Shown: positions 32,894 to 44,529 of the stretch, piece after piece | How the letters are laid out: the number at the start of each line of letters is the position of its first letter | Numbering within the stretch: position 1 is the stretch's first letter | From: Aldehydirespirator sp965116195 | GTDB taxonomy: Bacteria; Actinomycetota; Acidimicrobiia; Acidimicrobiales; Aldehydirespiratoraceae | NCBI GenBank assembly: GCA_965116195.1 | Contig: OZ220491.1 | Location: 1,922,001-1,986,000 of the forward strand | Reading direction: 5' to 3' | Length of the DNA: 64,000 nucleotides | Program-made: the position numbers and the translations under genes | The notes under the pieces: model-generated | What the model saw: the letters and a program-made list of their open reading frames with translations, nothing else | Databases searched by the model: none | What the model was told of the DNA's origin: nothing

Positions 32894-35689
32894 ATGAACC
32901 GCCTTGATAACCGAACTGCCCAAGCCGAGGTGCCTGCCAAGCCGAGCCTTGACGGACTTGAAGTCAAATGGGACCGGACATGGGAAGCCACCGGCATATA
33001 CAGGTTCGACGCCACACGGCCACGCGACAAGGTGTTCTCCATTGACACTCCCCCGCCGACGGTGAGCGGGGCACTGCATGTGGGGCACGTCTTCAGCTAC
33101 ACCCACACCGACATCATCGCCCGCCACCGGCGCATGACCGGCCAAGCCGTGTTCTATCCGATGGGTTGGGACGACAACGGCCTGCCCACCGAACGCCGGG
33201 TTCAGAACTATTACGGCGTGCGCTGCGATCCAACCATGCCCCATGACCCCGACTTCACAGCACCACCCGACGCCGGGCAGCCCACCTTGATCGCCAAGCG
33301 AGCCATCAGATCAGTAAGCCGCCCAAACTTCATCGAACTCTGCCAGCAACTCACCGCCGCTGACGAGAAGGCCTTTGAAGACCTGTTCCGGCGTATCGGC
33401 CTGTCGGTGGACTGGACCCGCACCTACACAACAATCAACGCTCACTGTCGGCGCATCTCACAGTTGGCTTTTCTGGAGAATCTCGAGCGCGGCGAGGCCT
33501 ACCACCTGGAAGCACCGTCACTGTGGGATGTGACCTTCCAGACAGCAGTCGCACAGGCCGAGCTGGACGACCGTGAAATGCCCGGTGCCTATCACAAACT
33601 GCGGTTCCTGCGTGAGGTGAACACCAACCACGCCGATAACCCCAACCCAACCGACAGCAACGACCACGCACACGGCCCCAACCCCGACGGACACAACAAC
33701 AGCCACACACACGGCCCCAACCCCGACGGACACAACGACAGCCACACACACGGTGCCAACCCCGGCAACCACAACGACAGCCACACACACGGCCCCAACC
33801 CCGACGGACACAGCGACGATGCGGTGTGGATCGACACGACCCGGCCCGAACTGGTGCCGTCCTGTGTTGCTCTGGTGGCTCATCCCGACGACATGCGTTA
33901 CAGACCGTTGTTCGGGTCCAGCGTGCGAACTCCTGTGTTTGATGTGGCCGTCCCGGTGCTCGCACATCCTCTGGCCGATCCCGACAAGGGAACAGGGATC
34001 GCCATGGTCTGCACGTTCGGCGACACCGCAGATGTCACCTGGTGGCGCGAGCTTGACCTGCCGGTGCGCACCGTGATCGGACGCGACGGCCGCTTCGTAC
34101 AGGAGCCACCCGTAGTGATCACTTCTGACGCAGGCCGAACCGCCTATGCGCAGCTGGCGGGCAAGACGGCTGCACAGGCCCGGGTCACGATCACCGAAAT
34201 CTTCACCCAGGCGGCCGTGATGGACGGCGAACCCCGCACTATCACCCATCCGGTCAAGTTCTTTGAGAAGGGCGATCAGCCACTCGAGATCGTTGCCAGC
34301 CGCCAGTGGTACATCCGCAACGGCGGGCGTGACGATGCTCTGCGCCAGGCACTCATCGATCGGGGCTCGCAGATGCAATGGGTGCCGGGCTACATGCAGA
34401 CCCGCTACCAGAGTTGGATCGTCGGCCTCAACGGTGACTGGCTGATCAGTCGCCAACGCTACTTCGGTGTACCGATCCCATTGTGGTATCGCCTCGATGC
34501 GAGCGGCACGCCGGTCTGGGACGACCCGATCCGACCCAGCCGGGCCGATCTGGCCGACCTGCCGGTGGATCCCTCCTCTGACTGCCCGCCGGGCCACGAC
34601 GAGTCCCAGAGGGGACAACCGAACGGCTTCGTGGGCGACCCTGACGTGATGGACACTTGGGCCACGTCATCGCTCACTCCCCAGATCGCCACCGGATGGC
34701 GTACCGATGAGTCATTGCATGCGGCAACTTTTCCGATGGACATGCGGCCCCAGGCCCACGACATCATCCGCACCTGGCTCTTTTCCACCGTGGTCAGGGC
34801 TCATTTCGATGCCGACACGGTGCCGTGGCACACCTGCGCCCTCTCCGGGTGGATACTTGATCCTGACCGCAAGAAGATGTCGAAGTCGGTTGGCAATGTG
34901 CAGGTACCGACCGCGTTGTTGGACCGCTACGGCGCCGACGCCGTGCGGTACTGGGCCGCAAACGGACGGCCCGGTACTGACACCGCTTTTGACGAGCAGC
35001 AATTTCGGATCGGTCGCCGACTTGCGGTGAAGTTGCTGAACGCCTCCAAGTTCGTGCTGCGATTCCAAGACCCGGGTGACAGCGAGATCACCGAGCCACT
35101 TGACCGCTCAATGCTGCACCGGTTGGCTGAGTTGATTGACCTGACAACTCAGGCTCTTGAGTCCTTTGACTATGCCCGAGCCCTGGAGCGCACGGAGTCG
35201 TTCTTCTGGGACTTCACCGACAACCACATCGAGTTGGTGAAGTCCCGGGCCTATGACGACAACGATTCGGCTGCGTCCGCCTCTGCTACCCAAGCGCTGC
35301 GCACGGCGCTGGAGGTGCTGCAGAAGCTGCTGGCTCCGTTCATGCCCTTCGTCACCGAGGAGGTCTGGAGTTGGTGGCACAAAACATCTGTGCACACCTC
35401 AAGATGGCCTGACTCTGATGCTCTACGTCTTGTGGTCGGTGCCACCAGCGCGCTGCCCAGTACCGTCGCCGCAACAGTGCTGGGAGAGGTGCGCCGAGCC
35501 AAGTCCGAAGCCAAACGACCGCTGCGCACCGAGGTCGCCAAAGCCACCGTCACCGACACTTCCGAAAGGCTCGCCGTGCTCAAGGAGGTAGCTGGCGATG
35601 TGCAGGCCGCGGGCCAGATAACCGAGTTGCTCACAACGACAGGCGATGACTTCTCGGTACACTGTGTGTTGGCCATGCCGGACGGGTGA
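32894..35689 (+). CDS. valS: Valyl-tRNA synthetase with His/Asn/Gly repeat insertion
   Basis: A class I synthetase charging tRNA-Val. HIGH-like PPPTVSGALHVGH is near residue 50, KMSKS is in DPDRKKMSKSVGNV near residue 657, and the editing CP1 domain has WIDTTRPELVPSCVALVAHP. Between residues ~241 and ~310, in CP1 directly before the editing-site Thr-Arg-Pro segment, a 39-bp unit is repeated about four times and encodes HTHGPNPDGHNDS. No ordinary ValRS has this. Total 931 aa. ATG 32894 is preferred over an in-frame upstream start that would translate the 74-bp repeats. Confidence 0.95.
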   Translation: MNRLDNRTAQAEVPAKPSLDGLEVKWDRTWEATGIYRFDATRPRDKVFSIDTPPPTVSGALHVGHVFSYTHTDIIARHRRMTGQAVFYPMGWDDNGLPTERRVQNYYGVRCDPTMPHDPDFTAPPDAGQPTLIAKRAIRSVSRPNFIELCQQLTAADEKAFEDLFRRIGLSVDWTRTYTTINAHCRRISQLAFLENLERGEAYHLEAPSLWDVTFQTAVAQAELDDREMPGAYHKLRFLREVNTNHADNPNPTDSNDHAHGPNPDGHNNSHTHGPNPDGHNDSHTHGANPGNHNDSHTHGPNPDGHSDDAVWIDTTRPELVPSCVALVAHPDDMRYRPLFGSSVRTPVFDVAVPVLAHPLADPDKGTGIAMVCTFGDTADVTWWRELDLPVRTVIGRDGRFVQEPPVVITSDAGRTAYAQLAGKTAAQARVTITEIFTQAAVMDGEPRTITHPVKFFEKGDQPLEIVASRQWYIRNGGRDDALRQALIDRGSQMQWVPGYMQTRYQSWIVGLNGDWLISRQRYFGVPIPLWYRLDASGTPVWDDPIRPSRADLADLPVDPSSDCPPGHDESQRGQPNGFVGDPDVMDTWATSSLTPQIATGWRTDESLHAATFPMDMRPQAHDIIRTWLFSTVVRAHFDADTVPWHTCALSGWILDPDRKKMSKSVGNVQVPTALLDRYGADAVRYWAANGRPGTDTAFDEQQFRIGRRLAVKLLNASKFVLRFQDPGDSEITEPLDRSMLHRLAELIDLTTQALESFDYARALERTESFFWDFTDNHIELVKSRAYDDNDSAASASATQALRTALEVLQKLLAPFMPFVTEEVWSWWHKTSVHTSRWPDSDALRLVVGATSALPSTVAATVLGEVRRAKSEAKRPLRTEVAKATVTDTSERLAVLKEVAGDVQAAGQITELLTTTGDDFSVHCVLAMPDG
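33618..33825 (+). repeat. 39-bp in-frame coding repeat in valS
   Basis: Four units of 13 codons rich in His, Asn, Gly and Pro lie inside the editing domain. The repeated His residues could bind metal. Confidence 0.9.
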
Positions 35690-35794
35690 GCACACGGCTG
35701 GCACGAGTTCCAGCGCGTCTACAGCACAGCGATGCTCGTGCAGTCAGTCGCCTGACCCGAAGTCCAGCACACAGCAACAGTAAAGAGCATCCGG

Positions 35795-35958
35795 CAAACA
35801 AACAGTACGGCTACAGCCCACTCAGTCGTCTATCTCGGGAAAGCATCCGGCAAACAAACAGTACGGCTACAGCCCACTCAGTCGTCTATCTCGGGAAAGC
35901 ATCCGGCAAACAAACAGTACGGCTACAGCCCACTCAGTCGTCTATCTCGGGGATGCGC
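35795..35958 (-). repeat. 56-bp tandem copies of the histidine-kinase 3' tail
   Basis: TCAGTCGTCTATCTCGGG starts at 35822, 35878 and 35934, exactly 56 bp apart. The last is the true end of the kinase gene (PEIDD-stop). A degenerate fourth copy lies near 35743. The 244-bp gap to valS holds nothing else. Confidence 0.9.
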
Positions 35959-37991
35959 AGGGTGAAGGCCGCCCCACCCAGCGGCGACTCACCCACCTGC
36001 ACCTCTCCACCGTGGGCCTCGGCTACCTGCCGCACGATGGCCAGGCCCAATCCTGATCCGGGTTGATCGCGACTGGATTCCAGACGGTGGAAGCGCTCAA
36101 AGATGCGCTCACGGTCGGCCTCCGCCACACCGGGCCCTGCGTCATGCACATTCACTTCCCCGCCGTTCACCACAACCTCAACCGGACCATGCCCACTGAA
36201 CTTGAGGGCGTTGTCCACCAGATTGCGTACCGCACGAGCCAGCGCCTCGGGCCTGCCCTCAAGCGGCACCTCCCTTTCCACGCGCAAAGTGATCTCACGC
36301 CCGCTGCGACGCCTTGCCCTCTCCACCACAGCACCCAGCAGTTCAGGCAACTCCACCAGTTCAGGCTCGCCGTCAATGCGAACATCAGCCGCCAGGTCCA
36401 CCAACTCAGCCACCAGATCAGTCAACTCGCCCAATTCGGCATCCACATCATCAAGCACTTCAGCACGCTCCTCAACCGGAAGTTGCTCGCCACGGCGCAA
36501 CAGATCAATGTTGGTGCGCAGACTCGTCAGAGGCGTGCGCAGTTCGTGGCTGGCATCCATCACCAGACGACGCTGCTGGCGGCGACTCGTGGCCAGCGCT
36601 TCAAGCATCGTGCGGAAGCTGTGGGCCAACCTGCCCACCTCGCCGGTGCCTGTCCCGGGCACCTCACGATCAAGTTGACCGGTACGTGCGATCTGCTCAG
36701 CAGTGTCGGTCAAACGCACTATCGGACGCACTGCCCTGCCGGCGAGGAACCACGCACTGGCAGCCGCCACAACCACAGCAAGCGTGCTGAACAGCAGTAC
36801 CCAACGGCGCAGGTCGGCGACTGCGTTCTCCACCTCTCGCAGGGGTCTGGCCACCTGCACAAAGACACCATCTTGTGTCAACGGAACAGTCATCAGCCGC
36901 AGGCTGCGGCCGTTTACGTGGACCGTTTCGAGCAGGGTCCCGGATTGGCGGGCTCTTTCGAGGCGATCAACCCGGGGAGCGGTTCCGAAGTCATCATCAA
37001 AGGTGAAAACAACCTCACCACCACGGATAGCGCCGTCTCCACCGGAATCAAAGTCGCTGACAACCACCCGGGCGTACACATCAAACGACACCAGCGCTCC
37101 CAACAGATCGGCCCGCACCATATGGCCGTCCTCTGCCTCGTCAACCAGCGCCAGCTGTGGTTCTTCCTCAAATTGCAGCCCTGTTGCGGCCTCGGGCGAC
37201 GGCTCTTCGGAGTCCATGTACCCGAACGTCTCGTCGGACTGCGGCCACGCTCCCGCAGCCGAGTCCACAAATGATCCCCCAAACTCCGGCAACAACTCCG
37301 CAACCAAGTCCCTGGCCGCATTTTCCGCCCACTCCGGCCATTCCTCGGTTTCTGAACCCATTGCCGAATGATCAGAATCCGGCGACACATCATCAGCCGA
37401 ACCCATCGCCCAATCATCAGAATCCGGCGACACATCATCAACCGAACCCATCGCCCAATCATCAGAATCCGGCCACTCCTCTGACTCCAAAGCAATAGAC
37501 GAACCCTCAAAATCTGCCGCACCCTCTGCCCACTCCGGCCATTCCTCAGTATCCGAATCCGCCGCAGAACTCTCAAACTCCATGGTGTCATCTACCGGCG
37601 ACTCCGGCCACGCTTCTTCAGCCGAATCCATGACCTCATCGTCAGACTCCCGCCACGCTCCCGCAGTCGAGTCAGCGGCTGTGGCGAACTCTTCAGACCA
37701 AATGTCATCAGGTCCCATCAGAGAGTCCGGCCATGCTTCAGCAGCCGAGTTCACGGTTGGATCGTCAAGCCAGAAGCCAGCGTCCGGCCACCCGCCAACC
37801 CCGACCGCCCCCGAGGTCGAGATGTCAGAGGTAACTCCCGGAAACGCCAACGTTGCCCGTTTGAGCAGGTCATTGTCAACCTCCTCGGTGAGTTCGGATC
37901 TGGCAGTACGCACTGCGTAGGTTCCCAGTGCGGCCACGGTCACCGTCACGACCGCGGCTGCCAACAGAGCAACCCGTAATCGCAAGCTCAC
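35934..37991 (-). CDS. Membrane sensor histidine kinase, MprB-like, with expanded acidic sensor domain
   Basis: Order: TM1 (VALLAAAVVTVTVAALGTYAV), extracytoplasmic sensor of ~370 residues, TM2 (VLLFSTLAVVVAAASAWFLAG), HAMP, HisKA with DASHELRTPLTSLR, HATPase with NLVDNALKFSG, HDAGPGV and GSGLGLAIV. The sensor region at residues ~77-240 is filled with acidic Ser/Asp/Glu/Trp repeats (SDDWAMGS, SEEWPEWAE) about 160 residues longer than MprB sensors. The response regulator gene precedes it. GTG 37991 overlaps the stop of a 13-codon linker ORF. Confidence 0.92.
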   Translation of the reverse strand: MSLRLRVALLAAAVVTVTVAALGTYAVRTARSELTEEVDNDLLKRATLAFPGVTSDISTSGAVGVGGWPDAGFWLDDPTVNSAAEAWPDSLMGPDDIWSEEFATAADSTAGAWRESDDEVMDSAEEAWPESPVDDTMEFESSAADSDTEEWPEWAEGAADFEGSSIALESEEWPDSDDWAMGSVDDVSPDSDDWAMGSADDVSPDSDHSAMGSETEEWPEWAENAARDLVAELLPEFGGSFVDSAAGAWPQSDETFGYMDSEEPSPEAATGLQFEEEPQLALVDEAEDGHMVRADLLGALVSFDVYARVVVSDFDSGGDGAIRGGEVVFTFDDDFGTAPRVDRLERARQSGTLLETVHVNGRSLRLMTVPLTQDGVFVQVARPLREVENAVADLRRWVLLFSTLAVVVAAASAWFLAGRAVRPIVRLTDTAEQIARTGQLDREVPGTGTGEVGRLAHSFRTMLEALATSRRQQRRLVMDASHELRTPLTSLRTNIDLLRRGEQLPVEERAEVLDDVDAELGELTDLVAELVDLAADVRIDGEPELVELPELLGAVVERARRRSGREITLRVEREVPLEGRPEALARAVRNLVDNALKFSGHGPVEVVVNGGEVNVHDAGPGVAEADRERIFERFHRLESSRDQPGSGLGLAIVRQVAEAHGGEVQVGESPLGGAAFTLRIPEIDD

Positions 37992-38077
37992 GTCACATTC
38001 ACCATCACTTGCGTCAAGTGCATCGTCACTTGAAATGCACCATCACTCGCACCAACTCAGACCATCTCAAGAATCAA
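37988..38077 (-). other. Linker ORFs between response regulator and kinase
   Basis: ORFs 38070-38026 (14 codons) and 38029-37988 (13 codons) are joined to each other and to the kinase GTG by GTGA overlaps. A 6-codon ORF from TTG 38077 overlaps the regulator's stop. They are built from GTGA(T/C)G-type repeats. Confidence 0.5.
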
Positions 38078-38985
38078 TCCGTGCCCACAGCATCAATCCG
38101 AGCTACATAGCCGATGCCGCGCACGTTGTGGATCAACCTGGGCGCATCGTCAATCTCGGTCTTGTGACGCAGATAGCCGATGTACACGTCCAAGGTCTTG
38201 GACTTGACCTCAATCATCCCGTCCCAGATCTCGTCGTAGATGGTGTAGCGGCTCAGCACCAGGCCCGCGTTTGTCACCAGCAACAACAGCAAGTCAAACT
38301 CAGTACGCGAAAGATGCAGCAGTTGACCGGCACGCCACACACGACGACCCTTCACATCGATCTCAAGATCATCAAGCCGCACGTTGCCGTGACGGTCAAT
38401 GCTGGTTCCACTGGCGACTTGGCGGACTTTGCGGACTCTGCGGACTTGGCGGACTTGACCACTCCACTGGTCGTGGTGGCCGCTTCGAGATTGTCCGCCG
38501 CAAGGGTGACCCGTTCGAGAGTGACCGCTTCGAGACTGTTCGGCTTGAGAGTGCGCGGCAATCCTCAGCCGTGCCCGCACACGGGCAAGCAACTCTTCAA
38601 GAGCAAAAGGCTTGACCAGGTAGTCATCGGCACCAGCATCAAGTCCCGCCACCCGGTCGTCCACCTCGTGGCGTGCGGTCAGCATCAAGATCTGCGTGTC
38701 GCAGCCGCGCTCACGCAGCATGCGGCACACGCTCAGCCCGTCGGCGTTGGGCATCGACACGTCAAGCAGCAACAGGTCGGGTCGGCTGGCATCATGAGCA
38801 GCCAAAGCAGCCGCCCCATCGGCGACGGCAGTCACTTCATACCCTTCAAGACGCAAGGCACGCTCAAGCGAAGCCCGCACACGCCGGTCATCCTCGGCAA
38901 TCAGAATCGAGCCGACGGGGTTGGTATCGGCAGCACCGGTATCAGCAACACCCGCGTCAGCAGAACTGGTATCAGCAGCACTCAT
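38074..38985 (-). CDS. OmpR/MprA-family response regulator with repeat insertions
   Basis: The receiver domain has SILIAEDDRRV, the phospho-accepting Asp in LLLDVSMPNADGL, LTA and the Lys in DYLVKPFALEELLARV. The C-terminal winged helix has LSRTEFDLLLLLVTNAG and KTLDVYIGYLRHK. The linker between domains is lengthened by a His/Arg/Ser/Val-rich insert (SRSGHSRTGH, QVRQVRRVRKV), and the N-terminus carries SADAGVADTGAADT repeats. ATG 38985 is chosen because the receiver follows after this tail. It acts with the adjacent kinase. Confidence 0.92.
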   Translation of the reverse strand: MSAADTSSADAGVADTGAADTNPVGSILIAEDDRRVRASLERALRLEGYEVTAVADGAAALAAHDASRPDLLLLDVSMPNADGLSVCRMLRERGCDTQILMLTARHEVDDRVAGLDAGADDYLVKPFALEELLARVRARLRIAAHSQAEQSRSGHSRTGHPCGGQSRSGHHDQWSGQVRQVRRVRKVRQVASGTSIDRHGNVRLDDLEIDVKGRRVWRAGQLLHLSRTEFDLLLLLVTNAGLVLSRYTIYDEIWDGMIEVKSKTLDVYIGYLRHKTEIDDAPRLIHNVRGIGYVARIDAVGTD

Positions 38986-39217
38986 GGCAACCCTTGTCAG
39001 CAACACCCTTGTCAGCAGAACCCGTATCGGCTGTGCGTGTGGCGACTGCAACCGGAACAGCACCTGTCGGACCTGTGGCAGCGGTTGGAGTATTGCCAGC
39101 CGTCAGCGGGGCTGAAGGTCTCGATGTGTCGGGATGCACGACCGTAGTTTGCCCTCCGAAGGTAAACATAAGGTTAGAAAACAGGATTTGTGTACGCCGG
39201 TGGGGGCTGCTGACCGT
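38986..39217. other. Divergent intergenic region between regulator and surE
   Basis: GCTGACAAGGGTTG-type repeats lie next to the regulator start. An A+T-rich patch near 39164-39190 (GTAAACATAAGGTTAG) reads TATGTT on the minus strand, a possible regulator promoter with a long leader. Confidence 0.4.
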
Positions 39218-39223
39218 TAGGGT
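39218..39223 (+). promoter_or_regulatory. -10 element TAGGGT of surE
   Basis: TAGGGT ends 6 nt before GTG 39230. Confidence 0.5.
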
Positions 39224-39229
39224 CAGCCG

Positions 39230-40078
39230 GTGCGCATTCTTGTAACCAACGACGACGGCATTGATTCCATCGGCTTGCATGTGCTGGCCCGGGCCATGGC
39301 CACGATCGGCGATGTGGTGGTGGTGGCACCAGATGAGGAGTACTCCGGCTACAGCGCCGCGTTCGGGCCTCTCCATCTGATCAAGCCCGAAGTCCACCGT
39401 TCCCGTATTGACGGACTCGACGAAGCGTGGGCAGTCACCGGGCCTCCTGCCTTGTGCGTGACCTTCGGGCGTCTCGGGCTGTTCGGCGATTACGACCTTG
39501 TGGTGGCCGGTATCAACCCCGGTGCCAATGTGGGTCGTTCCATCTATCACTCCGGCACTGTCGGTGCCTGTCTAACCGCCCGCAACGGCGGCATCAGCGG
39601 GGTGGCCGTCAGTCAGTCGGTGGAATCCTTCGGGATTGAGGGTCAAGGCTGGGAAGAAACGCTTGCCAATCAAGAATGGGACAGCGCAGCCACCGTGGCT
39701 TTAGCAGCTGTGGAAGGGCTGACTGCTGCTGTGCCGTCGGAGCCGGTGGTGCTGAATATCAATGTCCCCGGACGCAAACTGACCGACATACGCGGCTGGA
39801 AACGCACCGAGGTGGGGATCGAACCGCCTCGCTCGGTGGCCAGAGCCCACCTTGAGGCCCGGCCCGGGCATGCTGACGCTTATCGGGTGAGCATGGAGTG
39901 GGGAGAGGCTATTGAACTTCCCGTACACACCGATGGCGGGGCTGTGATGGCTGGCTGGGTGTCGGTCTCCTGGATCGGCCGAATGGAGGACACCCAACCC
40001 GACTTCAATGGTGCCGACATGGCTCAGGCACGCATCAGCGAACTCTTTGACGCATCCCGCCCACAGCACGACACCTAG
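39230..40078 (+). CDS. surE: 5'/3'-nucleotidase SurE
   Basis: A metal-dependent nucleoside-monophosphate phosphatase of stationary phase. The metal site is the N-terminal ILVTNDDGID with GLHVLA, then APDEEYSGYSAAF and VAGINPGANVGRSIYHSGTVGA. Length (282 aa) is slightly above the usual ~250-270. The gene stops with TAG at 40076-40078; these bases also begin the -10 element of the next gene. GTG start with a -10 element 6 nt upstream. Confidence 0.95.
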   Translation: MRILVTNDDGIDSIGLHVLARAMATIGDVVVVAPDEEYSGYSAAFGPLHLIKPEVHRSRIDGLDEAWAVTGPPALCVTFGRLGLFGDYDLVVAGINPGANVGRSIYHSGTVGACLTARNGGISGVAVSQSVESFGIEGQGWEETLANQEWDSAATVALAAVEGLTAAVPSEPVVLNINVPGRKLTDIRGWKRTEVGIEPPRSVARAHLEARPGHADAYRVSMEWGEAIELPVHTDGGAVMAGWVSVSWIGRMEDTQPDFNGADMAQARISELFDASRPQHDT

Positions 40079-40081
40079 CGT
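40076..40081 (+). promoter_or_regulatory. -10 element TAGCGT of the ABC-F gene, overlapping the surE stop
   Basis: TAGCGT starts with the stop codon of surE and ends 6 nt before GTG 40088. Confidence 0.5.
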
Positions 40082-40087
40082 TGGGCG

Positions 40088-42359
<2,272 letters not shown>

Positions 42360-42373
<14 letters not shown>

Positions 42374-43958
42374 CTTGGTTGCGTGTGCCACAGATGTGGC
42401 GGCGACCTCCTCACGCAACGACAAGATCGAGGCGCTGGCAGCGCTGTTGCACCGTGCCGGGGCAAGCGAGACGGCCACAGCGACGCGACTGTTGGCAGGT
42501 GACCCGCGTCAGGGTCGTATCGGTGTGGGTTGGGCAACCGTTGCCACGCTGAGCGCGGGGTCTGCGCCCGTACCTTCGCTGACAACGACCGACCTTGACC
42601 GGACGCTTGATGAAGTGGCCGCCTGCTCTGGTGAGGGTTCGGCCACGACACGGATTGATTTGCTCAATGGGCTGTTGAGCCGAGCCACCGCAGCCGAATC
42701 CGACTATGTGATGCGACTACTGACAGGCGAACTACGCCAAGGGGCCAGTGAGGGAGTTGTGGTGGAAGCCGTGGCCCGGGCTGGCAACGTACCGGCTGTG
42801 GAGGTGCGCCGGGCTTTGATGCTGACCGGTGATCTGGGTGAGACCTCGGCCATTGCCATGACCGCCGGACGCGATGGTCTGCAGGCAGTTGAGTTCCAGC
42901 CCATGCGACCGGTGCGACCCATGCTGGCCTCAACCGCTGAGGATGCAGGCTCGGCGGTGACGGACTTGGGGATGTGCTCGGTGGAGTGGAAGCTGGACGG
43001 AGTGCGCGTCCAGGCCCACCGGGTTGGAACGAAAGTCGGTGTCTGGACACGCAACCTCAACGAGGTGACGGCACGACTCGGTGATGTTGCCGGGACTGTG
43101 CGTGGACTCGCCGCCAACCAACTTGCGCTCGACGGCGAGGTGATGGGCCTGACCGAGGAACTTTCTCCGGCAATGTTCCAGGACACGATGGGCCGTCTGG
43201 GAACCTCCCGGCCCCCTGCGGTGGACTCGACCTCAAACGCCGACGAAGCCGAGAACGAAGTCGAGGACGAGGCCGATCATGACGCAGACGATCTCACTCC
43301 GTTGCAGCTTGCGGTGATGTTCTTTGATGTACTGCATGTGGATGGGCGTGACCTGCTTGATGAGCCACTGGTCGTGCGACTTGAACAGCTGGCAGAGATC
43401 GCGCCGCATCATCGGGTCCCCGGCATCATCACCAACGACCCCGACAAGGCCGAACAGGTCTTCGCTGAGGCAGTCAAGGCTGGACATGAGGGGGTGATGG
43501 TAAAAGCGGCCGATGCCCGCTACGCGGCAGGAAGGCGGGGCAAGGCTTGGCGCAAGGTCAAGCCGGTGCATCGTCTTGACCTGGTGGTGCTGGCTGTGGA
43601 GCCGGGCAGTGGTAGGCGCAAGGGCTGGCTGTCCAACATTCATCTGGGTGCTCGTCATCCCGACGGGGGCTTTGTGATGGTGGGCAAGACCTTCAAGGGC
43701 ATGACTGATGAGATGCTGGCATGGCAGACCGAGCGCTTTGAACAGCTGGCGGTGAGCAGACAGCAACATGTCGTGGAACTTCGTCACACCCAGGTCGTGG
43801 AGATTGCCATTGACGGCGTTCAGCGCTCCACCCGTTACCCCGGCGGTGTCGCGCTGCGCTTCGCCCGCGTGCTGCGATATCGCAGCGACAAGCCCGCCGA
43901 GAACGCCGACACGATCGACAAGGTGCGCGCCCTGATGGGCCGACAGCTGGTTCTATAG
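42360..43958 (+). CDS. ligB: ATP-dependent DNA ligase (LigB-type)
   Basis: The N-terminal helical DNA-binding domain is followed by the adenylation domain with the nucleotidyl Lys in EWKLDGVRVQ, then LDGEVMGL, EGVMVK and the AWRKVKP motif. The C-terminal OB fold ends the protein. Length (532 aa) fits actinobacterial LigB, a repair ligase accessory to NAD-dependent LigA. A short acidic insert (DEAENEVEDEADHDADD) sits before the LQLAVMFFDVLH strand. The start overlaps the ABC-F gene. The TAG stop overlaps the next -10 element. Confidence 0.94.
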
Positions 43959-43961
43959 GCT
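43956..43961 (+). promoter_or_regulatory. -10 element TAGGCT of the DUF3039 gene, overlapping the ligase stop
   Basis: TAGGCT begins with the ligase stop codon and ends 7 nt before ATG 43969. Confidence 0.5.
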
Positions 43962-43968
43962 CACAGCC

Positions 43969-44367
43969 ATGATCTGCTCAGCCGGTGGCAACAACCACAC
44001 GGTGACCGCCCCTAAACCCGCAGTAGGCGGCAACTCCGAGCCTGTGGCCAAGGGTGGCACCAGTACCAGAAACGGAGATGTGACGGGTGGAGGCACTGGC
44101 ACCCGTTTCGGGTCCGAACCCCGCCCTGACGGTGGCACTGCCACAGTTGCCGAACCTGATACGCGATTGGTGACCGACGATGGTGACCACGACCGATTTG
44201 CCCACTACACCAGCCGCAAAGCAGCCGCCCGTGCTTATGTGGAAGGCACGCCATTGCGAGCACTGTGCGGCAAGGTGTGGGTGCCGAGCCGTGATCCGTC
44301 GCGCTATCCGGTATGCCCTGAGTGCGAGAAGATCCGTCAGCATCTGCTTCAACGGAACAACAACTGA
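43969..44367 (+). CDS. DUF3039 family protein
   Basis: The C-terminal ~65 residues match this small actinobacterial family: DHDRFAHYTSRKAAARAYVEG, then CGKVWVPSRDPSRYPVCPEC with three Cys that may bind zinc. The first ~60 residues are Gly/Thr/Pro-rich low complexity. Function of the family is unknown. ATG 43969 has TAGGCT 7 nt upstream. Confidence 0.85.
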   Translation: MICSAGGNNHTVTAPKPAVGGNSEPVAKGGTSTRNGDVTGGGTGTRFGSEPRPDGGTATVAEPDTRLVTDDGDHDRFAHYTSRKAAARAYVEGTPLRALCGKVWVPSRDPSRYPVCPECEKIRQHLLQRNNN

Positions 44368-44529
44368 CTGCACGGCCCATGGCGGTGCCAGGCGAGTGCA
44401 TCTGTGCCTGTACATAACAGCGCCTGATGCTTGGCCTGTAGCAGTGCCCAGGCGGGGCATCATGCCTGTGGCAACATGGCTCAGCGATTGACCCGTAACA
44501 GTGCCAGGCGAGCACCAGGACTGACATGA
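44368..44529 (+). repeat. Degenerate repeats and linker ORFs upstream of the peptidoglycan-binding gene
   Basis: Copies of GTAACAGTGCCAGGCGAG-like sequence occur near 44388, 44440 and 44500. A 9-codon ORF ending TGA at 44491 overlaps TTG 44488 of a 13-codon ORF. Its stop in turn overlaps ATG 44526 (ATGA). Confidence 0.5.

Noticed and set aside
33511..34618. Long minus-strand ORFs opposite valS
   Set aside because: They are antisense to a complete conserved synthetase and owe their length to the codon pattern and the 39-bp repeats.
36063..37371. Long plus-strand ORFs opposite the histidine kinase
   Set aside because: Antisense to a full kinase; no domain features of their own.
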